This document shows, piece after piece, positions 11,474-22,400 of a stretch of DNA of 64,000 nucleotides (positions are counted from its first letter, which is position 1; every line of letters begins with the position of its first letter). Below the pieces are notes generated by a model. That model saw only the letters and a list, made by a program, of their open reading frames with translations. It was not told the origin of the DNA and ran no database searches. The stretch spans positions 103,445,937-103,509,936 of the forward strand of contig NC_133665.1 in NCBI RefSeq assembly GCF_037893015.1. The letters run 5' to 3'. The position numbers and the translations under genes are program-made. The DNA comes from Macrotis lagotis (Eukaryota; Chordata; Mammalia; Peramelemorphia; Peramelidae).

Positions 11474-11605
11474 GGCCCCAGTGGTCTCCTTCCTTGAGGA
11501 TGGGCATCAAGACTTCACTGCCCCATCCTGAACTGGCCATCTATGCCCTGGTTCTTGTGGGTGCTCTGGGCTATGCTGGCAATGGGCTCTTTGAGGCATC
11601 TAGAG
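11474..11605 (+). CDS. HHATL: HHATL exon 2 (coding from 11500)
   Basis: Encodes residues 1-35, [20 protein letters not shown] and onward, including the first hydrophobic helix. Acceptor tctaactccag ends at 11473; donor gtaagt begins at 11606. Bases 11474-11499 are 5' UTR. The exon ends after the first base of codon 36. Confidence 0.93.
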
Positions 11606-13406
11606 GTAAGTTCTTATGTTGAAAAAAAAAGGGGATAGTTATCTTTGGGGGTTTTCTTGGGGGGAAGAGGGGAGGTACAGGGGTGGATGAGGATGGAGAG
11701 AGTGAGAGATTCTCATTCCTTTGGCATTCTGACTCAGAAGCCCTGGTTTCAGATCTCCATTCCTATGCCTTCTATCTCTGTGATCCTGAGCAAATTGCTC
11801 CTCTCAAGACCTCAGTTTCTTCATCCATAAAACGGACATGAAAACCTTTGTATCACCTATCTCATGGCCTTTTGTGAAGGAACTGCTTTATAAACCTAGA
11901 GCCCTTTGAAAATTGAAGCTAATATTTACACCAGTACACTTCTTTTTCTGCTTTTGTCACTTAGATCTACACAAGAGGGATAATCAATCAGAAGTACATT
12001 CCTTACCTAATGGAGTAGTTATAGGAGAAATCACATTGTTATATACTCTACCATTATTAGAATTGGGATGGGGGGGAGAGGAGGAGGAAGAGGAGAGGAA
12101 GAAGAGGAAGAAGAGGACAAGGAAGAGGAGAAGAGGGAGAACAAAAGAAGGAGGAGGTGGAAGAGGAGGAGGAGGAGGAGGAGGAAAAAAACAGGAGTAG
12201 AAGGAGATATAAGAGAAGGAGAACAAGAAGGAGGAGGGTGGGATAAAAATGGGAGAAGGAGGTGGGGGCAGTGGAGAGGGAGAGAGACAGAGATGAGACA
12301 GAAAGGGGTTGGGAGGCAATGCTGTAGGGAGGAAAGCCCACCTGAGATCACTTCCAGAGTTGGATCTCAATGGTGCCAAGAGGGCGTGGGGGTGACCACA
12401 CACAGATATCAATAGATGGCACAGTGCAAAGAGAGCCCGGGTTGAAGTCTGGAAGACCTGAGCACAAATCCAGGCTCAGACACTTACTGTGAGATCCTGG
12501 GCCAGTCACCTAGCTTCTCTCTGCCTCAGTTTCTTTACCTGTAAACTAGAGAACACCTCCTTTCTAGGGTTGTTGTGAGACTCAAATAAGATAACAATTA
12601 TCAAGTGTTTAGCACAGTGCCTACACATTTACTATTGTTGTTAGTCATTTTTAGGCATTTCTGACTCTTTGTGACCCCATTTGGAGCTTCCTTGGCAAAG
12701 ATACTGGAGAGGTTCATCATTTCCTTCTCCAACTCATTTTACAGTTGAGGAAACTGAAGTAAACATAATAAAGTGCCTTACCTAGAGTCACACAGCCAGT
12801 GTCTAAGACCAGATTTGAACTAAGGAAAATGAATGTTCTTGACTCCAGGCCTGGCTCTCAATTCACTTAACTGTTCCCCTGCAAATAGTAGGTGCTATAT
12901 AAATGTTAACCATCATTATCATCATGAGATATACTTAGAGAATGATATATATACACTGAGAAATATACCTATGTTCCCGGATATTCCTCCTTCCATAAGC
13001 ACACCCAGATGCATAGGCTGCCTTAGGAGGGGGTGAGTTTCCCCATCTCCAGAGCAGGATGCAAAGGTCAGAGGATAACATGTCATAAACAGGATAGATG
13101 GTAAATGGGGTTTCCTATTCAGGGATAGACTGGACAAGAAGGGTCCTCCTAGGACCTCTGAGGTTCTAGAATATACACAAATGTAGATATTTGGGGAAGG
13201 GCCAAGTTCTGTGCCTTGATCAGCAGATGGGCACCTGCTCTGGTACAGTCTCAGAGAGTGGAATAGTGCTCTGAGAAAATAAATGACCCATCCAGGGTAA
13301 CACAGCCAGTATGTGTCAGTGACCCCAGGAGTCCTGATTCTGAGCCAAACAACAGGCAATGATAGAAGCACAGGTGCAGATTATAGAAACACCCACACAT
13401 ATATCT

Positions 13407-13459
<53 letters not shown>

Positions 13460-16400
13460 GACAGCATTTATAGGAACGCCTCCCCTCCCTCTCTTGCTTC
13501 CCATGTAAAAGCTCCTGTGCCCAACTCTGGTCTTCAGAGAAGCCAGTGATGTGATCCAAGGAATCTCTCCCCAAATCTATTATGTGAATAACAATGACTC
13601 CTTCATCTTTTTTTTTTTTTCAGACAGCATGAACAGGAAGGCATTCAAGGATTTAATACAGCCTGGCTGGCATTACATCGGACGAAAGATGGTAGGTACC
13701 CACTCCCCAATTTTCTTTCCCTAGACCATCAGGATTTCCTATTTCACAAGAAGGGCTGAGAGACAGGAAGACGATATTGTTGAGCTGACCGGGCAGGAAT
13801 GAAGGGCCCCTACTCTATAAGTCCATCTCTTGCACCTTCTTGGCTACTAACCCCTTAGGCCTCTGATACAGTCATTTGTCCTATATATTGGCTGCCACCA
13901 GTAGGGTCTGGGAGTTTCCGGTTGACCACTCCCTTGCCTAAACCTGCTCTCCACCAGAAACCACTCTCCCAGCTGAAGTTGACCCACCTTTTTATTCCTT
14001 CCTGTTAGGATCCCTTCTATCAGACAATCAATTTGCCAGGGTTGGTATGTCCTACCAGATCTCACCTTTCAAGAGGATCTGGATTTTAACAAATTTTAGA
14101 ATCACAAGACTTAGGGTGGAAGAAACTTTAGAGATCGTCTGGTCCAAACTCCTTATTTTATAAGTGAAGAAGTTGAGGCTTAGAGAGATTCACTGATACC
14201 CCAGTTCTCACAGCCAGAAAGTATCCGAACTGGGGGATCCTATCCTGGGCTCTCTGACTTTAATCTTTAAAACCAGAACCCAGTGGTTCCCAAGACCTCA
14301 TTTTAATTTCAAACAGTCTCTCTGAGCACCCACTTCTCATCTGGAATGCTGGTTGAACTGTCAATATTCTGCTGATTAACAAAAAGCAGCTATGAATTCA
14401 GGAAATTTTGAAATGAATCGATAGGTTATTAATCACAGTAGCATGTAGAAGCACAAGAAAATATTATTATGTGAGGCCTACTCACCCTCTGGGTCTCTCC
14501 TCTTATTTACTGCACTCATTCATTTGCATCTTCTGTCAGTGAGGGAAGCTGAGTTGGTGTGTGGATTTATGAACCCTTTGTAATCAATTCCATAACTCCC
14601 AGCCACTGCCTTAACCCAATACATAAATAAATTTCTCAAACTATAGGTATATATTTGGCACTCACTGTATACTAGACTCAGTTCTAAGAGTTAAAGTACT
14701 CATGGTGGAATCTTAAATTTGAGAGGAAATGTTTGGGAGTAGAGTAAGAGATAAAAGTTCCAGGTCCCCAACCATGGGTGACCCTGGCTGTTTAAGCAAC
14801 CGTAGAAATAATCTTTTTAAAAATTAATGTATTTATTTTGAATTTTACAATTTTCCCCCCTAATCTCGCTTCCCTCCCCCCACCCCCCACAGGAGGCAGT
14901 CTGCTAGTCTTTTCATTGTTTCCATGGTATATATTGACTTAGACTAATAATCTTGACCTGGCCATTAGTGGAAATCTACCCCACACAAAAGAAAGTAAAT
15001 GCCATCCTATTCAGACTCTGAAGAATACAGATAAGTATGTTCCATAAGGTGGGGGCACAAATCCAAGTCCCTACTCCCTTCCCTGTCCCCCTAAACTGGA
15101 GGAGAATTCTAGTATCTCTCTACTTCCTTTCTTGTTGTTGAGTCATTTCAGTCATGTTGGACTCTTCCTGATCCCATTTGGTGTTTTCTTGGCAAAAAGT
15201 ACTGGAGTAGTTTGCCATCTCCTTCTCCAATTCATTTTACAGATGAGGTAAACAGAGTGCAGTGACTTGCCCAGGGTCACACAGCTAGTAAGTGTCTAAG
15301 GCTGGATTTGAGCTCAAGAATATGAGTCTTCTTGACCCCAGATCCCATACTCTTTCCATGATGTTACCTAGACCTTCTATTTGATCTCTCCCTCCACCAG
15401 GATGCAGCAGATTTCGAGTGGGTAATGTGGTTCACCTCCTTCCGTAATATCATTATCTTTGCCCTCTCGGGCCACGTGCTCTTTGGCAAGATCTGCTCCA
15501 TGATTGCCCCACAGGTGAGTCAAAGTAGATGTCACCTCATCTGTTCCCTTGCCTGTCTTATGCATGTCCCCTTATGGTCTCCCATGTCCCAGACTCTGGC
15601 AGAAAGTCCTTCCACAAACTTAGAATCATTGAACTATAAACTCCTCGAGGGCAGGGACTATTGTGTTTTTATCTCTGTACTCCCTTACTATGTCTAGCTC
15701 ACAAAAGATATTTAATGAATGCTTGGGGAACAGAACTGAACAGTATGTCAGAACTAGAGATCCTTCAGTCTAAATTCATTTTAGAGGACCCAGGAAGAAT
15801 GACTTTTCTAAGGTCACGTGGGACATTTTCCTAGATAGAGATAGAGGGGAGTCGGGTCTCCTGACTCCCAGCCTAGGGCTGGCCCAACTTCCTCAAGGTG
15901 CCTCCAAGCCTCCTCCCACACTGGGTCTACTCCTTCATCTATCTTTCTCTTCCCACAGTTCCGCTCCTGGATGTATGCAGTGTATGGGGCTCTAGCTGTG
16001 CTGGGGACCATGGGCCACTCATATATGTTGCTCCTGCTGGCGCATTGCCTGGGTCTCTACACGATTTCTCTGCTCAAGCAGCGGTGGCTTTGTTTTCTCC
16101 TGGGTCTCGCCAGTCTGGCCTCTTTTAAACTGGAGCCCACCAATTCATGGCAGGTACTCCTGAGACAGGGGCAGGGTGGGAGAGGGGAGAAGAAAAGAGG
16201 GGTCCCAGGTGGCCAGGGAAGAGTCCCAGCCCCTAGAGTCAGAAGGGAATGCAGGTTTACTCTAGGAAAAACCTGCTTCTTTTATAACCTGAATCCCAGA
16301 AAGGGCAAGTCACTGGTCCAAGGTCACACAGTTACTGTCTGTGGCAGGGCTGAGATTTGTGCCTTTCCTTCTTGATGCCTCTGTGAGTGCTTCTTGTCCT

Positions 16401-19400
16401 TCCAGATGAGACTCAATTCCCCTTCTGGCCCAGCCTTCCCTCCCCACCCTCTTCCAGCCTCGATTCTACACTCTTCTCTCTTGTCTTCACACTCGGCCTT
16501 GTTCACAAGTCTTGTCTCCATTTGACTTTGAGCTCTGTAAGGACGGGGTTGGGTCTTCCTAGTCTCTCTCCTGAACAGTGATCTTCCTGACGTTGGGGAC
16601 CAGATTCCCTCTTTCCTTTATTCTCCTTTACTATTGTGGCACTTAGGTCCAAACAGGAAAGGACCTTTCCTGAAGACCTGAGTAAATGAATGAATGAATG
16701 AATGAGTGAGCCTGAATAGGCTGGAAGGAGGGAAGTGAAGGCAGTGAGAAATAGGCATTTATGTAGAGGGGCCTGTTATATACAAGTAACCGTGCTGAGG
16801 GGCCTGTTATATACAAGTAACCGTGCTGAGCATTTTGCAGATCTGATCAGTGAGATGATCCATAGGCTGGGGTGATCGGGAGGGGCTTCCTCAGTGGATG
16901 GGATTGAACTGGATCCTGAAGGATGGAGAGGATGTGGGGAGGGGAGGAGGAAGATGCCAAGGTGCCGCCAGTGAGTGCGGTTCCTGTTCTTTTTCATCCA
17001 GAGCGGGTTTGTAACAGGCACTTTTGATCTTCAAGATGTGCTGTTTTACGGGGGCAGCGGCTTCACGATTTTCCGATGCATGAGTTTTGCCCTGGAGAAC
17101 TGTGCTCGGCCCAAAGACAATTACTCCTTCCTAGACCTGCTCAAATACAACTTCTATTTCCCCTTCTTCTTCTTTGGACCCATCATGACCTTTGACAAGT
17201 TCCATGCCCAGGTAAGAGAATTGGGGCAGAGGGAAATCATGTTCTCCCACTCCCCCCCCAAAAAAACCCCATGAACTCCCTTGAGGGCAGGGCTGCATTC
17301 CCCCCCACCCCCAAATTAGATTGAGGGTGGGAGAAACTTGAAGGGCAGGACTGTGACTCCAGTAGAGTGAGGCCAGAGCCAGGTAAGCATCTCCTCCTCC
17401 CCCCACCCCCAGGTGAGCCAGCTGGAACCTGTTCGAAGGGAGTGGGAAATGTGGCAGATCGGTATCCAGGCCGGACTCAGCCTGGCCTCCATTGTGGCCG
17501 TGGACGTGTTCTTTCATTTCTTCTACATCCTTACCATTCCTAACGACCTCAAGTTCACCAGTCGACTCTCAGACTGGGCCTTAGGTGGGTGCGGACTAGA
17601 TGTGGGATCTGATAGGGACCAGTGGTCTTTCTCCCATGCCTGTGGCTCCCTTCCTTCCTCTGGGGCCTAGACTGATTTTTTTCAAACAAAAATGGCTTAG
17701 AGAAAGCATTTGTGTGTGTTAGAAAACTCCCAAAGTCTCCCACCTCCAGTGACCTGAGCAGATTTGAGATTTTGGGGTAGGACATATCCATCTCCAAAGA
17801 GTGAGCAATGTGTCTAGATATGGGTATGACTCTGTGTTTCCATCCATGTGTGTTTATGGGGATCTGTGCATACACACATGTGTTTATGCATGTTCTTCAT
17901 ATCCCAGAAAGGGTAAGTCACTGGTCCAAGGTCACACAGTTGCTGTCTGTGGCAGGGCTGAGATTTGTGCCTTTCCTTCTTGATGCCTCTGTGAGTGCTT
18001 CTTGCCCTACCAGATGCGACTCAATCCCCCTTCTCCTCTCGCCCTTTACAAAGCTGGCCCAGCCTTCCCTCCCCACCCTCTTCCAGCCTCGATTCTACAC
18101 TCTTCTCTCTTGTCTTCACACTCTGCCCTGTTCACAAGTCTTGTCTTGTCTCCATTTGACTTTGAGCTCTGTAAGGACAGGGTAGGGTAGGAGAGGGGAG
18201 ATGGGCATCTATGTTCCATATATACATTTTTGTGCATATGTTGCTGTGTTTATATTCATGTGTCTATGGATATATTTTTGTGCCTGGGTATTAATATGTT
18301 TATTTCTTGTCTATATATGCATATGTGTATATTTGTGTGTGTGTGAGATAAATGTGTGTCAGAAAGCTGAGACTTAATCAGAAGTTGGTCAAAGCCCCCC
18401 CCCCAATTCTTTTAGAGAGGGAAACTAATCAATTCAATTCCAAAAACTGCTATTAAGTGCCCACTTAGTGCTTTCTCCTCTTTTTTTTGGCTTTCTCCTC
18501 TAAAAATTTTGTATTTTATTTATCTGGGCCCTTGCAGCCTTCTAGTAGAATGGAAGCTTCCCAAGGGCAGGGACTATTTGGTACTTACCAAATATTTCTT
18601 GAATTGGAATGGAATTGAATTGTAAGTCCCTATGTTCAGGACAGATGATGCAAAGGTATAAAACATGTTCCTGCACAGGGAGTTTATACTCTAATGCTAT
18701 ATACACGTATGCCCAAGTATATCTATTTATTCACACACACTGATAACTATTTCAAGGAAGAATGTGATGGATGAAAAAGACAGAGACCCCCAGACAAAGT
18801 ATTCTAGGTAAAAATTTGAGAGGTAGAGATCTTTTTCAGTTTGGTAGGGGGAGAGAGAAAGTTGTCAAGGAAAGTAATGAGGAGACATGTTCCTGCAATA
18901 AGACATGGTGGATACCAGTGTCTAGAGGCTAGAAAGGACAAGATAAGACTAGGAAATACCTCCTTGTCACTCTTACTGGAACCTGGTAGGAATGAATGGG
19001 AGAAGTTAGCAGGAGATAACACTGAAAAGAAAACTGGAGTCAACTATGAATATTCCTAAATGTCAGACAAAGGGTTTGTAGTTTTGCCTGTGGACAATGG
19101 AAAACCATGGAAGAGTCTAGAAAATCAGTCCTACCCTGTGTACCCAGCCCTTTACTAGCTTGGAGAGGGGCAGATGAGCAGATCCAGGCCTTACCCTCAG
19201 GGAGCTTATAGGCTGGTTGAAGAGATAAGAACACCCCTTGGTGTCCTTATGTGAGGAGTTGAGGTGCGAAGAGAAGGAAAAGGGGTGAGGGCACACCCCT
19301 GGAACTGTGAGAAACCAGAGTAGGACAATTCTCTGTGGTTGGCACAATAAGGATCAAACTCCAATAGCTCAGATTGGTCGGTGAAAGATGGTGGAGTAGG

Positions 19401-22400
19401 GAGTGTGCTCCAGATGGACCTTCTCTAATAGGGGAAGAACATGAGCAGCAAATTCCAAGGAATTGCAAGCAATAATACCATAAATCAAACCAGAAATAGG
19501 CCTGGCTAGATGGGAAGAGCTGTGAAGAGGAAAAAAGATAGAAATGGTGGGTTGTGGCCAGACCCTGAAGGACTTTGACTTCCAAAGGGAATATATCTCA
19601 AACGCTAGTGAAAAGCAGTCACAGAGATCTAAGTTCAACTCCTGGCTATAATTTCTTGTGTGACCTTGAGTAAGTCTCTTTCTCTGTCCGGTGTCAGATC
19701 CAGGCCTCATCTGCAACATAAGGTTGTTGTCTCTGAACTCTGGGGTCTCTTGGCCAAGAAATGCTTCTGAGATTCTCTGATTCTGGCATAGCCTTCATTA
19801 CCGGGGTGGGGTGGGGGGCGGGATAGGGTGGAGATAGGGAGGCAGGGAATCAGAGATGCTCCCTTCCAAGCTAAAAGGGGTCTCCCTACTTCAGCCGTGC
19901 TCTGGCAATGAGTCAGAAAAGTGAGTCATGTAGATAGGAAAAGGATGGAGGGAGCCCAAGATGGAGATAGTTGTTCATTCTGATCAGGAAGAGGTACCAG
20001 ATGTACCTGCTAGTACATAAGAGGCAAAATTCAAACCTCCCCTCTGGTCACTTGCTCCTTCATTTCTTGAGATAATTTCAGCTTCCCAAACATTTCTTCT
20101 CCCAACCTCCTCTCCTCCTCCCAAGCCACAGTGACGCCATCTCTTCTATTGCCCAGATTAAAATTTTAGCCCTATTTGTCCTCAAACAAAGAGTACCTTT
20201 GTGCCACTGTCTCCTCACTCCCTTGACCTCAGCAGCATCCTCCCAACAATAACAGCTCCCGTTTCTGGGGTGCTTTAGAGTTTACAAAGCACTGTGCTCA
20301 AAACAATCCGGGGAAGTAGGGAAGTACAGAAGATGAAACTGAGGTCCAGAGACGTGAAGGTATTTTCCAGTGTCATACAGCTGATAGGTTTAGGAAATGA
20401 ATTCAAGCCCAAGTTCTGTGACTCCATGTCGAGAAAAAAACAAAAGAACAAAGCTGAAGTCCAAAGAAGATGTGATTTTCCCAAGGACTCATGGGAGACT
20501 CAGATCTCCTGACTTGTAGCCCAAGAGTCCAGAGCAGAGGAGATAAGAATCCTTCTCTTTTGAAAGACTTCACAAGGGGGACTGTCCAAGTTGAGGGTGC
20601 TACATTTTAGGAAAGATACAAAGTAGAGTAAGTCCAGGGTGACCTTGATGGTGAAGGACCCAGAGACCAGGCCTTTTGGAAAGGAGAAGAGAAACCTTAG
20701 AGAGGATGTGTGGTACCCATCTTTAAGGATTCAAAGGGTTGTCACATGAATTCTGTAGGATCCTGTAGGACCTCGAGAACTGAGCTCCAGAAGATCAGGG
20801 ACCAGGGCTTTGCTAAATTTGGTAGCAACCCCAGAATCCAGCAAAATGATCTGAGCACACTTAAGTGAAGTTCCTTGGAAGGGGGCAGATTTTAGGTTCA
20901 TGGCCATATTAAAAAAAAAACAACAAACTTTCTAAACCTCAGAGGAATGAGGTAATGAAGCTCTATCCTGGAGGGTTTTAGATAAAGACCACATAGCCAT
21001 TTGGTGGGGGGGGGTGGGGGGGCTCATGCTCAGATATGATTTGAACCAGATAATCCCTTCCAACCCCACTTCCAATATTTCCATTATGCTGTGGGCTTGA
21101 CTCCTGTCCTAGGGTTCTACTCCTTGATTGACAAGCAAAGCATTTGCTGAGCATCTTTGTGTTTGAGTTCCTTTGGACAGAACTAGGGACCTTCAGTCAC
21201 TTTAAAATAACCCCTGGTATTTTGGAGAGCAATGTGAGCAGGAGGGGCAAGGTCTAGCTCAGGCAGGACACTAAGAATCAAATGATGGGGGCCAGGGCAG
21301 GACAATCAATGAGTCACTCAATTCACCTGACTAAGAGATCATTTTGTTTTGAAAATTTTCGATATTTTCTCAATGGCCCCTTGGAGAACTAGGCCCCTAA
21401 GGTGGAAATGGGAGTGAAGGTCACACCCCCAGGGTAAAGAGGGAAGGACAGGTCCTGAGGTGACAGGAGAGCTTCCTTTTCAGGTTCTGTAGAGGGTGGC
21501 TGAGGGGGAGGGCCTGATCGGAGATAGGGTGGTGGATGCAATGACCTCCCAGTCCAGAGTGAGTGACACAGGTCCTCGTTGACTGTCAGCGGGCCTGGCC
21601 TACTCCAATCTGGTGTATGACTGGGTGAAGGCAGCTGTGATGTTTGGTGTCGTGAACACTGTGGCGCGACTGGATCATCTGGACCCTCCTCAGGCACCTA
21701 AGTGCATCACAGCTCTCTATGTCTTTGCAGAAACGTAAGTCTGTCCCCTCCCCACCACCCTTTGGCCATGGGGCATTGGAGGCATCCCTCTCCTCTCAGG
21801 ACTCTCTGAGATTTTCTTATTCCTCTCACCCTCCAAGAACTCCCTAATATTCCCCTAAATTCCCTTCATAATATCAGGAGACTCTTTTGTCCCCCCGCCC
21901 CGAAAATCCCTGTTCCTATGAATCTCCAAGGTGGACAGGACCTTGAAGGACATCTGGTCCACCTGGACCCAAGTCAGAACTCCACAGGGCTTCTAGAGTC
22001 CCCACTATAAGAGCTTAAAGACCCTCTAGTAAGGCAATGGAGTTAAGTGGCTTGCCCAAGGCTGCACAGCTAGGTAATTATTCAGTGTCTGAGGCTGGAT
22101 TTGAACTCAGGTCCTCCTGACTTCAGAGTTGGTGCTCTATCCACTATGTCACCTAGCTGCCCTTGCTTTTCAGTCTTAAAGAGTGCTTCAAGGTTTTCAA
22201 ACTATTTTATCTACATTATTGAATTTAATGCTCACAAAAATCCTGTGAGATGCATGGTTCTGTCCACTATCCTCCATTTTACAGATCAGAAAACTGAAGC
22301 TCAGAGGTGTTAAGCGATTCACCCATAGTCACGTAGCAAGTCAGTATTAAGAAGGGGTTGAGTTTAGATCTTCCTCACTGCAAATCCAGCTTTTGCCACT

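Larger units (their letters stand above)
11606..13623 (+). other. HHATL intron 2
   Basis: Holds a MIR-like element (about 11700-11910), a purine tract (12066-12337), an older SINE split by a younger one (12405-12930), and an AC microsatellite (13409-13457). The acceptor is preceded by a run of thirteen T. I see no gene inside. Confidence 0.8.

Noticed and set aside
12068-12415. Overlapping 95-142-codon frames on both strands
   Set aside because: All arise from the GGA/GAA purine tract.
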